A stretch of 15,396 bases of DNA, taken from contig CAMJHI010000026.1 of NCBI GenBank assembly GCA_946405475.1, positions 1 through 15,396 on the forward strand. Reading direction: 5' to 3'. The position numbers and the translations under genes were made by a program. The notes below the pieces were generated by a model. It did no database searches and was not told the DNA's origin. It saw nothing but the letters and a program-made list of their open reading frames with translations. Below, one piece after another: positions 1 to 7,405 of the stretch. The DNA comes from an uncultured Clostridia bacterium. GTDB lineage: Bacteria > Bacillota > Clostridia > Oscillospirales > Acutalibacteraceae. The stretch's first letter is position 1. The number at the start of each line of letters is the position of its first letter.

Positions 1-5
1 CGGAT

Positions 6-34
6 TTGACAGATGAGAAAGAAAAGCATATAAT
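6..34 (+). promoter_or_regulatory. Perfect-consensus sigma-A promoter for the TVP38-like gene
   Basis: TTGACA at 6-11 and TATAAT at 29-34 are separated by exactly 17 bases. Both hexamers match the housekeeping consensus at 6 of 6 positions. Transcription would start near 41, giving a short leader of about 24 bases before the TTG start at 65. No operator-like repeat is obvious in the visible stretch, which begins only 5 bases upstream of the -35 box. Confidence 0.85.
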
Positions 35-64
35 GAAGCGACCACAGTTGAGGAGAAAAAAGAA

Positions 65-754
65 TTGACCCGATCGGATTTCAAAAAAGAATGGCTGCCG
101 CTTTTGCTGCGGCTGGCGCTGCTGGCGGCAGTGTTCACGGCGGTGCTGTGCAACTATGACCGGCTGACGCATCTGGACGTGCGCGCCATGGTCGAGGCCG
201 TGCCTGGCACGCTGGCGGCTTACGCCGTGGTGCTGGGCGTGTTTTTGGTCAAAGGGTTCACCTTCGTCATCCCGGCCATGCTCATCTACGTGTCGGTCGG
301 CATGGCGTTCCCCGCGCCGGTGGCCGTTGCGCTGAGCCTTTGCGGCATCGCGCTGGAGGTCAGCGGCACTTACGCGCTGGGGCGCGTGCTGGGCGGCGCC
401 TACGTGGAGCGGCTGCTCAAAAAGACCAAGGCCGGCGGCAAAATGCTGAGCATGCAGGGCAAAACGAAGGGCTCGGCGGTGTTTACGGCGCGGCTGCTGC
501 CCGTGTTCCCCATCGACTTTTTCAGCCTGTTTCTGGGCTCGATCAAGTATTCCTTCGTGCCGTATCTGCTCTTGTCGGTGCTGGGCGTCGCGCCGCGCGT
601 GATTTTGTTCACGCTCATGGGCGAAAAGGCCTACGATCTGATCCCCATGGCGTGGATCCTGCGCATCGTGCTGGTGCTGATCCCGCTCGCGGCGGTGGCT
701 TTCATCGTCAGAACGATCCTCAAAAAGCGGAAGGGCGCGCAAAAACCGGAATAA
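65..754 (+). CDS. TVP38/TMEM64 (DedA/VTT-like) family membrane protein
   Basis: This 229-residue protein is almost entirely hydrophobic. Membrane stretches lie near residues 11-28, 47-62, 66-97, 165-185 and 196-217, with a basic C-terminus. The family hallmarks are an E98-x-x-G-x-Y-x-x-G-R region between two membrane-embedded segments and the RLLPVFPIDFFSLFLG block near 143-158, which matches the R-x-x-P-x-x-P motif of VTT domains. Relatives include TVP38/TMEM64, and DedA proteins are implicated in lipid scrambling or undecaprenyl-phosphate recycling; the substrate here is unknown. The start is TTG at 65, placed 9 bases after AGGAG (51-55). The next in-frame Met (residue 42) would remove the first membrane segment, so TTG is preferred. 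It has its own strong promoter and appears to be transcribed separately from rimP. Family assignment is firm; function is inferred. Confidence 0.85.
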   Translation: MTRSDFKKEWLPLLLRLALLAAVFTAVLCNYDRLTHLDVRAMVEAVPGTLAAYAVVLGVFLVKGFTFVIPAMLIYVSVGMAFPAPVAVALSLCGIALEVSGTYALGRVLGGAYVERLLKKTKAGGKMLSMQGKTKGSAVFTARLLPVFPIDFFSLFLGSIKYSFVPYLLLSVLGVAPRVILFTLMGEKAYDLIPMAWILRIVLVLIPLAAVAFIVRTILKKRKGAQKPE

Positions 755-789
755 TTTTGCTGTTTTATAGAAAAAATATAGAAAAAGGC

Positions 790-818
790 TTGCACTTTTG
801 CAAACAATGTGGTAAACT
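790..818 (+). promoter_or_regulatory. Probable promoter of the rimP-nusA-infB operon
   Basis: TTGCAC at 790-795 is followed 17 bases later by TAAACT at 813-818. A TG at 810-811 gives an extended -10 (TGnTAAACT). The -35 matches the consensus only in its TTG, so the extended -10 probably carries much of the strength. Predicted start near 825, leaving a leader of about 80 bases that contains the hairpin at 846-872. Confidence 0.5.
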
Positions 819-845
819 GACCGCGTAAGATAAAAAGGTTGACTG

Positions 846-872
846 AGAGTGGGTTTTCGCCCGCTCTTTTTT
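846..872 (+). terminator. Intrinsic terminator / candidate attenuator in the rimP leader
   Basis: An 8-bp stem (AGAGTGGG at 846-853 pairing with CCCGCTCT at 860-867, one T-G wobble) closes a 6-base loop and runs directly into a T tract (868-872). It lies downstream of the likely operon promoter and upstream of the rimP ribosome site, so it would act in the leader rather than at an operon end. In Bacillus subtilis the nusA operon is autoregulated by NusA-stimulated termination in its leader; the same role here is an inference from position and shape. It could instead terminate read-through from the TVP38-like gene. Confidence 0.75.
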
Positions 873-890
873 GTGTAAACATCCGGTCAG

Positions 891-897
891 GGAGGAG
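891..897 (+). promoter_or_regulatory. Ribosome binding site that fixes the rimP start
   Basis: GGAGGAG lies 7 bases before ATG 905. The frame stays open upstream to a TTG at 839, but that start would sit just before the terminator hairpin with no ribosome site, so 905 is the supported start. Confidence 0.8.
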
Positions 898-904
898 TGA
901 TTGT

Positions 905-1387
905 ATGGCAGCCAAAGGAAAAGGCGGCAACACCGTCGCAGCGGTCACGGCCATCGCGCAGCCCATCGCCGAACAGCTCGGGCTTCGCCTGTGGGACGTT
1001 CGCTTCGTGAAAGAGGGCGCGGACTGGTTCCTGCGCATTTTTATCGACAAAGACGGCGGCGTGGGCATCGACGACTGTGTGGCGATGAGCCACGCGCTCG
1101 ACAAGCCGCTTGACGAGGCTGATCCGATCGAGCAGAGCTATTGCCTTGAGGTCAGCTCCCCCGGCACCGACCGTGAGCTGACGAAAGCGGCGCACTTTGA
1201 GGCCTGCCTGGGGCAGACCGTGAAGGTGCGGCTCATCCGTCCGGCTGAAGACGGGCGGCGCGAATTCACCGGCGTTCTCGTCAGCCACGACAAAGACGGC
1301 TTCGCGATCGAGGCCGGCGAGGAAACCGTTGCCTTTATCCGCAAAGAGGTTTCCTGGGTCAGGCTTGACGACAGCGAAACGGTTTGA
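905..1387 (+). CDS. rimP: Ribosome maturation factor RimP
   Basis: This 160-residue cytoplasmic protein has the usual RimP length and two-domain layout. The N-terminal alpha/beta domain contains the conserved LRIFIDKDGGVGIDDC stretch (about residues 42-57) and the family signature LEVSSPGTDRELT (about 80-92). The C-terminal Sm-like beta domain follows, with a typical GQTVKVRL-type strand and a final KEVSWVRL stretch. RimP binds pre-30S particles and helps late assembly of the small subunit. It is the first gene of the operon and is followed 44 bases later by nusA, the standard arrangement in most bacteria. Expression is probably governed by the leader hairpin at 846-872. Nothing is truncated or odd in the protein. 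Confidence 0.95.
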   Translation: MAAKGKGGNTVAAVTAIAQPIAEQLGLRLWDVRFVKEGADWFLRIFIDKDGGVGIDDCVAMSHALDKPLDEADPIEQSYCLEVSSPGTDRELTKAAHFEACLGQTVKVRLIRPAEDGRREFTGVLVSHDKDGFAIEAGEETVAFIRKEVSWVRLDDSETV

Positions 1388-1431
1388 TCATTTGAATTTG
1401 ATATTAACAGGAAAGGATAGATTCGGAAAAA

Positions 1432-2490
1432 ATGGATAAGAAGGAATTTTTTGAGGCGATCCGACTGATCGAAAAAGAGAAAAAGGTGCCTGCCGAGCTG
1501 CTTTGCGACAAGATCCGTCAGGCGATCATCACCGCGATCAAAAACGAAAAGGGCAGCGACATCGGCGTTTGCGAGATCGACCCCGCCACCGAAACGCTGG
1601 AGATCGCCATGCGCAAGGAAGTCGTCGACGAGGTTCAGAACCCCGTGACCGAGATCCTTGTGGAAGCGGCCAGACGCTATAAGCCCGACGCGGTCGCCGG
1701 CGATTACGTCGACATTCCGCTGCAGAAGTCGGATTTCAGCCGCATCGCCGCCACCAACACCAAAAACGTGGTGCGCCAGTGCATCCGCGAGGCGGAGCGT
1801 TCCCAGATCAAGCAGGATTATCAGAATAAGAATCAGGAGCTGGTCACCGTCAAGGTCGTCAACATCGACGCGGCGACCGGCGACGCCATGGTCGAGCTCG
1901 GCCGCGGCGTGCTCAACCTGCCCCGTTCCGAGCAGGTGCCCGGCGAGGTGCTCAAGGTGGGCGACCTCATCAAGGTTTACGTCGCGCAGGTCGACGAGCG
2001 CGAAAAGGGCCGCGTCAGCGCCACCATCTCGCGCACGCATCCCGGCCTGGTCCGCCGCCTGTTTGAAGAAGAAGTGCCCGAGATCTTCGACGGCACGGTC
2101 GAGATCAAAGCCATCTCGCGCGAAGCCGGTTCCCGCACCAAGATCGCCGTTTACAGCGCGGATGAAAACGTTGACGCCGTCGGTTCCTGCATCGGCGCGC
2201 GCGGCATCCGCGTGGGCAAGGTCGTTGACCTGCTGGGCGGCGAAAAGATCGACATCGTCAAATACAGCAGCGACCCGGCGGAATTCATCAGCGCGGCGCT
2301 GGCTCCGGCCGACGTCATCAGCGTGGAGATCCTCGACGAAGCCGCCAATTCCTGCAGCGTGACCGTGCCGGACGATCAGCTCTCCCTCGCCATCGGCAAC
2401 AAGGGGCAGAACGCGCGCCTGGCCGCCCGCCTGACCGGCTGGAAAATCGATATCAAGCCCGAAAGCGGCTTTTTTGAAATCAAGGAATGA
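1432..2490 (+). CDS. nusA: Transcription termination/antitermination protein NusA
   Basis: NusA binds RNA polymerase and nascent RNA and modulates pausing, termination and antitermination. The 352-residue protein shows the family order: N-terminal RNAP-binding domain (about 1-130), S1 domain (about 133-201), the signature SRTHPGLVRRLFEEEVPEI (200-218), then KH1 with GSCIGARG (251-258) and KH2 with IGNKGQNARLAA (321-332). It ends soon after KH2 and lacks the acidic repeats of enterobacterial NusA, as is normal for Firmicutes. The closest purine-rich ribosome site (AAAGGA at 1412-1417) is 14 bases from the ATG, a rather long spacing, which may lower or tune translation. It lies between rimP and rnpM. 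It may regulate its own operon through the leader terminator, an inference from Bacillus. Confidence 0.97.
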   Translation: MDKKEFFEAIRLIEKEKKVPAELLCDKIRQAIITAIKNEKGSDIGVCEIDPATETLEIAMRKEVVDEVQNPVTEILVEAARRYKPDAVAGDYVDIPLQKSDFSRIAATNTKNVVRQCIREAERSQIKQDYQNKNQELVTVKVVNIDAATGDAMVELGRGVLNLPRSEQVPGEVLKVGDLIKVYVAQVDEREKGRVSATISRTHPGLVRRLFEEEVPEIFDGTVEIKAISREAGSRTKIAVYSADENVDAVGSCIGARGIRVGKVVDLLGGEKIDIVKYSSDPAEFISAALAPADVISVEILDEAANSCSVTVPDDQLSLAIGNKGQNARLAARLTGWKIDIKPESGFFEIKE

Positions 2491-2500
2491 TCCTTTTGTC

Positions 2501-2508
2501 AGGTGGTG
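2501..2508 (+). promoter_or_regulatory. Ribosome binding site that fixes the rnpM start
   Basis: AGGTGGTG lies 9 bases before ATG 2518. The frame is open from GTG 2503, but that codon falls inside this ribosome site, so ATG 2518 is the better start. Confidence 0.65.
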
Positions 2509-2517
2509 ACGTCAAGC

Positions 2518-2793
2518 ATGACCAAAGAAAAAAAGATCCCGCTGCGCAAGTGCCTGGGCTGCGGCGAAATGAAGCCGAAGCGTGAGCTCGTGCGGGTGGT
2601 TCGATCCCCGGAAGGCGAGGTTTCCCTCGACCTGACCGGCAAGCAAAACGGCCGGGGCGCCTACCTTTGCCCCAACAAAGCGTGCCTGACCGCCGCCGTC
2701 AAGGCAAAACGGCTCGAACGAGCGCTCGGCTGCCCCGCAGCGGCCGATATCTACGACAGTCTGCTCGCTGTGTTTGAGCAGCAGCAGAATTAA
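2518..2793 (+). CDS. rnpM: RNase P modulator RnpM (YlxR family)
   Basis: From ATG 2518 this is a 91-residue basic protein of the YlxR/DUF448 family. It carries the opening PLRKCLGCGEMKPKREL stretch with paired cysteines (C-x-x-C), a central strand region, and the conserved GRGAYLC followed by a second C near KACL. YlxR proteins bind RNA, and in Bacillus subtilis the protein (renamed RnpM) binds and modulates RNase P. It sits between nusA and infB, as in most Firmicutes, and its stop codon abuts the infB ribosome site. The L7Ae-like gene (ylxQ) that often follows it is missing: only 12 bases separate it from infB. Confidence 0.92.
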   Translation: MTKEKKIPLRKCLGCGEMKPKRELVRVVRSPEGEVSLDLTGKQNGRGAYLCPNKACLTAAVKAKRLERALGCPAAADIYDSLLAVFEQQQN

Positions 2794-2805
2794 GGAGGAA
2801 CGTCT

Positions 2806-5232
2806 ATGGCAACAGTTAAATATAAAATTCACGAGGTCGCAAAGGACTTCGGCAAGCAGAGCAAAGCGATTCTGGAGCTGCTTGCGCCATATGCGGAAGA
2901 AGAAAAGAAATACACCTCGGCTCTCGACGACAAAGAGCTGAGCATCATTTTTGAACTCATGACCCAGCAGAACGCTGTGGCCAGTTTGGAGGAGTATTTC
3001 GCCACCGCTTCCGAGCCCAAAGAGGCTGCGCCGGAAGAGAAGGCGGAAGAAGCGCCCAAGGCGGAAGAAAAAGCGGAAGAAAAAACCGAGGCGAAGCCCG
3101 CGCAGCCGGAGGCGGCGAAAAAGCCCGCCGAAAAACCGGCCAGACCCGCCGCGCCGCAGGGCGCCAAAAAGCCGGCTCCGCAGCAGGGCGGCGCCCAGCA
3201 GCCGCAGAAGAAGCAGAAGGATCGCACCGGCCCGCTGCAGGCGAGAACCAAGGGCGAAAAGCGCACCATCGACACCAGAGCCGACAACGTCCAGCTCGAA
3301 AAATACAACGAGCATTACGAGAACATCGCGCCCGCCAACAAGACCCAGCGCCATGAGGGTGCTGTTCAGAAGCAGAAGATCAAGCAAAAATCCCAGCAGT
3401 ACCGCAAGCAGGGCACCCGCGCGCACCGCAAGGAAACCGAGGCCGAGCGCCTCAAGCGCATTGCCGCCGAGCGCGCGAGCAAGCACATCACCGTGACCAT
3501 CCCCGATGAGATCACGGTGGGCGATCTGGCCATGAAGCTGAAAATGACCGCGGCGGAAGTGATCAAAAAGCTGTTCTCGCTGGGTCAGATGGCCACGGTG
3601 AACGAAACGCTCGATTTCGACACGGCTGAGATCGTTGCCACCGAGCTTGGCGCGAAGGTCAAAAAAGAAGTGGTCGTCACCATCGAAGACCGCATCATCG
3701 ACGATTCGGACGACGCCGACGAAAACCTTGAAAGCCGCGACCCGGTCGTGGTGGTCATGGGTCACGTCGACCACGGCAAGACTTCACTGCTCGACGCCAT
3801 CCGTCACACGTCCGTCACCGCCACCGAGGCGGGCGGCATCACCCAGCACATCGGCGCTTACCGCGTGGAGATCAACGGGCAGAAGATCACCTTCCTCGAC
3901 ACGCCCGGTCACGCGGCCTTCACCTCCATGCGCGCCCGCGGCGCGCAGGCGACCGATATCGCCGTGCTGGTCGTCGCGGCGGATGACGGCATCATGCCGC
4001 AGACCATCGAAGCCATCAACCACGCCAAGGCGGCGGGCGTGACCGTCATCGTCGCCATCAACAAAATGGATAAGCCCGACGTTCACCCCGAACGCATCCT
4101 GCAGCAGCTCACCGAATATGAGCTGGTGCCGGAGGAGTGGGGCGGCGAGACCATCTGCGTGCCCGTTTCCGCCGTGACCCGGCAGGGCATCGAAACGCTG
4201 CTGGAATCCATTTTGCTCGTGGCCGAAATGAAAGAGCTCAAGGCCAACCCGAACCGCGCTGCAAAGGGCATCGTTATTGAAGCAAGGCTCGACAAGGGCC
4301 GCGGCCCCATCGCCACGCTGCTGGTGCAAAACGGCACCCTGCGCTCGGGCGATATCATCGTGGCGGGCACCGCGGTCGGCCGCGTGCGCGCGATGGTGGA
4401 CGAACACGGCAAGACCATCCACGAAGCGGGCCCCTCCGTGCCGGTCGAGATCATGGGTCTGGCCGAAGCGCCGCAGGCGGGCGACGTGTTCAACGCCGTG
4501 TCCGACGAGCGCCTGGCCAGAGAGCTCGTGGAGCAGCGCAAACAGAAGATCAAAGACGAACAGTTCTCCTCCGTGCAGAAGGTCACGCTCGACAACCTGT
4601 TCTCCTCGCTGCAGCAGGGTGAACTGAAGGATTTGAACATCGTGGTCAAGGCCGACGTTCAGGGCTCGGCGGAGGCTGTGAAGCAGAACCTTGAAAAGCT
4701 GTCGAACGACGAAGTGCGCGTGCGCGTCATCCACAGCGGCGTCGGCGCCGTGAGCGAAAGCGACGTCATGCTCGCCAACGCCTCCAACGCCATCATCGTC
4801 GGCTTCAACGTCCGCCCCGACCCCGTGGCGGCGCAGAACGCGGAACGCGACGGCGTGGAAATGAGAATGTACCGCATCATCTACGACTGCATCGAAGAGA
4901 TCCAGGCGGCCATCAAGGGCATGCTCGCGCCCAAGACCCGCGAGGTGGAGCAGGGGCGCATCGAAGTGCGCAACGTCATCACCATTTCTTCCGTGGGCAA
5001 CGTCGCGGGCTGCTATGTGCTTGACGGCAAGGTCACCCGCAATTCCCGCATCCGTCTGGTGCGCGACGGCATCGTGGTCACCGAAGACGACATCGCCTCG
5101 CTCAAGCGCTTCAAGGATGACGTGAAGGAAGTCAATCAGGGCTATGAATGCGGTATCGTGCTCAACAAATACAACGACATCAAGATCGGCGATATTTTCG
5201 AGGCCTTTGTGATTGAGGAGTATCGTGAATAA
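2806..5232 (+). CDS. infB: Translation initiation factor IF-2
   Basis: IF-2 is the GTPase that brings fMet-tRNA to the 30S subunit and promotes 50S joining. The 808-residue protein starts with an IF2_N-type helical domain (about 1-58). A long Ala/Glu/Lys/Pro-rich linker (about 67-146) and a basic segment (about 185-225) follow, then a second IF2_N-type domain (about 226-285). The GTPase domain has G1 GHVDHGKT (319-326), switch I GGITQHIGAY, G3 DTPGH (365-369) and G4 NKMD (419-422). Beta-barrel domain II, domain III and the C-terminal fMet-tRNA-binding domain complete it. The start is ATG 2806 with a near-perfect AAGGAGG site that overlaps the rnpM stop. It is followed 2 bases later by rbfA, so the two are translationally coupled. 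Confidence 0.98.
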   Translation: MATVKYKIHEVAKDFGKQSKAILELLAPYAEEEKKYTSALDDKELSIIFELMTQQNAVASLEEYFATASEPKEAAPEEKAEEAPKAEEKAEEKTEAKPAQPEAAKKPAEKPARPAAPQGAKKPAPQQGGAQQPQKKQKDRTGPLQARTKGEKRTIDTRADNVQLEKYNEHYENIAPANKTQRHEGAVQKQKIKQKSQQYRKQGTRAHRKETEAERLKRIAAERASKHITVTIPDEITVGDLAMKLKMTAAEVIKKLFSLGQMATVNETLDFDTAEIVATELGAKVKKEVVVTIEDRIIDDSDDADENLESRDPVVVVMGHVDHGKTSLLDAIRHTSVTATEAGGITQHIGAYRVEINGQKITFLDTPGHAAFTSMRARGAQATDIAVLVVAADDGIMPQTIEAINHAKAAGVTVIVAINKMDKPDVHPERILQQLTEYELVPEEWGGETICVPVSAVTRQGIETLLESILLVAEMKELKANPNRAAKGIVIEARLDKGRGPIATLLVQNGTLRSGDIIVAGTAVGRVRAMVDEHGKTIHEAGPSVPVEIMGLAEAPQAGDVFNAVSDERLARELVEQRKQKIKDEQFSSVQKVTLDNLFSSLQQGELKDLNIVVKADVQGSAEAVKQNLEKLSNDEVRVRVIHSGVGAVSESDVMLANASNAIIVGFNVRPDPVAAQNAERDGVEMRMYRIIYDCIEEIQAAIKGMLAPKTREVEQGRIEVRNVITISSVGNVAGCYVLDGKVTRNSRIRLVRDGIVVTEDDIASLKRFKDDVKEVNQGYECGIVLNKYNDIKIGDIFEAFVIEEYRE

Positions 5233-5234
5233 TT

Positions 5235-5597
5235 ATGGCAGGATATAAAGCAGACCGGGTGGCGGAGGATATCAAGCGTGAGATCGTCGCCATTATCCGG
5301 GAGGATATCAAGGACCCCCGCGTGAAGGATAAGCTGCTGACCGTTGTTCGGGTCGAGGTTTCACACGACCTGTCTTACGCCAAGGCTTATCTGAGCGCGC
5401 TCGAGGGGATCGACGCCGCGAAGGAAGCGGTGAAGGGGCTGAAAAGCGCGGGCGGCTACATCCGCCGTGAGGTCGGCCAGCGGCTGCATCTGCGCAAGAC
5501 CCCGGAAATCAACTTTGTGGCGGATGATTCCATTGAGCACGGCATGAACATTGCCAGAATGCTCAATGATCTATCGGAAAACAGAACGGAAGGATAA
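5235..5597 (+). CDS. rbfA: 30S ribosome-binding factor RbfA
   Basis: This 120-residue protein has the normal length and KH-like fold signature of RbfA: an N-terminal helix starting RVAEDIKREIVAII, a DPRVKDKLLTVVRVEVSHDLSYAKAY-like core (about 27-52), and the conserved LRKTPEINFVADDSIEHG near 86-103. RbfA binds the 5' helix region of 16S rRNA during late 30S maturation and cold adaptation. Its ATG lies 2 bases past the infB stop and uses a GAGGAG site inside the end of infB (5215-5220), which implies coupled translation. The Bacillus gene ylxP (DUF503), often between infB and rbfA, is absent. Confidence 0.95.
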   Translation: MAGYKADRVAEDIKREIVAIIREDIKDPRVKDKLLTVVRVEVSHDLSYAKAYLSALEGIDAAKEAVKGLKSAGGYIRREVGQRLHLRKTPEINFVADDSIEHGMNIARMLNDLSENRTEG

Positions 5598-5600
5598 CCA

Positions 5601-6542
5601 ATGGTTGTGGATCTCGGCGGCGCCGCCTCATTTCTGGCGGCGCATGACAACTACATCATCATTTGCCATGAGCACCCGGACGGAGACACCCTCGGTTCGG
5701 GCTACGGCCTGTGCCGGATTCTGCGCGCCATGGGCAAAAAGGCCAACGTGCGCTGCCGCAACGAAATTCCCAAAAAGTTCGGCAGCCTGACGGTGGAGGA
5801 TCAGGCGTTTGAGGAACAGACCGTGGTCGCGGTCGATATTGCCGCCCCGTCGCTCATGGGCGTCGGCGTGTGTGAGCAATATGAAAACAAGGTCGACCTT
5901 TGCCTCGATCACCACGCCTCCAACAAGGATTTTGCCCGTTTCAGCCTGGTCGATCCCACGGCCGCGGCGGTGGCGGAGATCATCGTCGCGCTGGCACATG
6001 AATTGAACGTGACGATCACCAAAGAGATCGCCGACTGCCTGTTCACCGGCTTAACGACCGACACGGGCTGCTTCCGCTACGCGAACGTCACGGCGCGCAC
6101 GCACCGGCTCGCGGCGGAGCTGATCGACTGCGGCGCGGATGCGGAAGGCATCAATCTGCTGCAGTTTGAAACCAAGACCAAAACCTATGCGGCGCTGGAA
6201 CGGCTGGCGCTGGAAAGTATGGAATACTTTTTTGACGATCGCTGCGCCGTCATTACCATCACGAAGGAAATGTTCGCGCAGAGCGGCTCAAACGAAAGCG
6301 AATGCGACGGCATCGCGTCGCTCCCCCGTCAGGTGGAGGGCGTCATGGTCGGCGTGACCATCCGTCAGCGCTCCGACGGCAGCTACAAGGCATCGGTGCG
6401 CACCCGCAACCCCGTGGATGCTTCCCTCATCTGCACCGGGCTCGGCGGCGGCGGGCACAAAAACGCGGCCGGCTGCCAGCTCGGCAGCGACCTGGCGCAG
6501 GCCAAGGCAGCGCTGCTGGCCGCGATCGGGGAGCAGTTATGA
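5601..6542 (+). CDS. nrnA: DHH/DHHA1 phosphoesterase, NrnA-type oligoribonuclease / pAp phosphatase
   Basis: NrnA-type enzymes degrade nanoRNA of 2-5 nucleotides and dephosphorylate 3'-phosphoadenosine 5'-phosphate. The 313-residue protein has every DHH-family motif: motif I HEHPDGDTLGS (23-33) with H23, D27 and D29; D79 in VDIAAP; DHH at 103-105; D154 in TTDTGCFRY; and the C-terminal DHHA1 substrate motif GGGGHKNAAG (282-291). These residues bind the two Mn ions in characterised members. The start is ATG 5601 with GGAAGGA just upstream, 3 bases after the rbfA stop. Its TGA overlaps the truB ATG (ATGA, 6539-6542). The position between rbfA and truB is conserved across Firmicutes. The choice between nanoRNase and pAp phosphatase as the main activity cannot be made from sequence alone. 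Confidence 0.92.
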   Translation: MVVDLGGAASFLAAHDNYIIICHEHPDGDTLGSGYGLCRILRAMGKKANVRCRNEIPKKFGSLTVEDQAFEEQTVVAVDIAAPSLMGVGVCEQYENKVDLCLDHHASNKDFARFSLVDPTAAAVAEIIVALAHELNVTITKEIADCLFTGLTTDTGCFRYANVTARTHRLAAELIDCGADAEGINLLQFETKTKTYAALERLALESMEYFFDDRCAVITITKEMFAQSGSNESECDGIASLPRQVEGVMVGVTIRQRSDGSYKASVRTRNPVDASLICTGLGGGGHKNAAGCQLGSDLAQAKAALLAAIGEQL

Positions 6543-7405
6543 CCGGCGCTGTGTTTTTGGACAAGCCGGCGGGCATGACCTCGTTTACGGCGGCCAACCG
6601 GGTACGCCGCGCGCTGGGGCTCAAAAAAGCCGGTCACACCGGCACGCTCGACCCCATGGCGACCGGCGTGCTGGTCGTGATGCTCGGCGGCGCGACCCGA
6701 TTCATCGAATTCATCCCCTCCCACGACAAGGCCTATGAGGCGACGTTCCGTCTGGGGATCACCACCGACACGCTCGACAGCGAAGGCACGGTGCTCACCC
6801 AAACCGAAACCGCGGTCACGACCGCGCAGGTGGAACAGGCCATGAGCGCTTTTCGCGGTGAGATCGAGCAGGTGCCGCCCATGTATTCCGCCATCAAAAA
6901 GGATGGGCAGAAGCTCTATGAGCTGGCGCGAAAAGGCGTTGAGGTCGAGCGGGAAAGCCGACGGGTCACCGTGCATGAGCTGACGCTCACGGGCGCGGAG
7001 GAAGAAAACCAGACGTTTTCTTTTGCCGTTTCCTGTTCGGCGGGCACTTACGTTCGCTCGCTCATTGCCGACATCGGGTCGGCACTGGGCTGCGGCGCGG
7101 TGATGACCGCGTTAAGGCGCACGGCGGCGCACGGGGTGACGATCGACCGCTGCGTAACGCTCGACGAGGTGGACGAAGCCTGTGTGGCCCCGCTGACCTC
7201 GCTGCTGACGTATCCGGCGGTGACGGTGACGGCGGCGCAGGCAAAGCGCTTTTGCTGCGGCGGCGAGCTGGACTTAAACCGGCTGCACGGCCTGCAGGGC
7301 GCGGGGCTTTATCAGGTGCTTTCGCCGCAGGGCGATTTTTTGGGTCTGGGCGAGATTTTGCCGGATGGTGAACAAATGAGAGTCAGGCGCGTGCTCGGCG
7401 AATGA
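6539..7405 (+). CDS. truB: tRNA pseudouridine(55) synthase TruB
   Basis: TruB converts U55 of the T-loop to pseudouridine in nearly all tRNAs and also acts as a tRNA chaperone. The 288-residue protein opens with VFLDKPAGMTSF and has the catalytic motif GHTGTLDPMATGVL (32-45) with catalytic D38. Y66 in KAYEATF, the PPMYSAIKKDGQKLYELARKG stretch and the CSAGTYVRSLIAD motif follow; a short PUA-like C-terminal region completes it. The reading frame is open further upstream to 6302, but ATG 6539 has a GGGGAG site (6528-6533), overlaps the nrnA stop and begins the family homology exactly. A small inverted repeat spans its stop codon (7390-7410). Confidence 0.95.
   Translation: MTGAVFLDKPAGMTSFTAANRVRRALGLKKAGHTGTLDPMATGVLVVMLGGATRFIEFIPSHDKAYEATFRLGITTDTLDSEGTVLTQTETAVTTAQVEQAMSAFRGEIEQVPPMYSAIKKDGQKLYELARKGVEVERESRRVTVHELTLTGAEEENQTFSFAVSCSAGTYVRSLIADIGSALGCGAVMTALRRTAAHGVTIDRCVTLDEVDEACVAPLTSLLTYPAVTVTAAQAKRFCCGGELDLNRLHGLQGAGLYQVLSPQGDFLGLGEILPDGEQMRVRRVLGE

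Noticed and set aside
817..890. Inverted repeat CTGACCG (817-823) / CGGTCAG (884-890) considered as an antiterminator pairing
   Set aside because: The left arm overlaps the -10 box and ends before the predicted transcription start, so it would not be in the RNA; kept only as a possible chance repeat.
839..904. Extended rimP start at TTG 839
   Set aside because: It would place the terminator hairpin inside the coding region; GGAGGAG before ATG 905 and family homology support the later start.
1138..2040. A long open minus-strand frame opposite rimP and nusA
   Set aside because: No recognisable motif, and it lies opposite two firmly identified genes; composition artefact.
2512..3774. A long open minus-strand frame opposite infB (and a similar one at 3784-4734)
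   Set aside because: Low-complexity product, no ribosome site, lies fully opposite infB; a by-product of high-GC codon use.
6302..6538. Extended truB start inside nrnA
   Set aside because: Upstream residues are arginine-rich out-of-frame translation of nrnA; TruB homology begins at 6539 with a good ribosome site.
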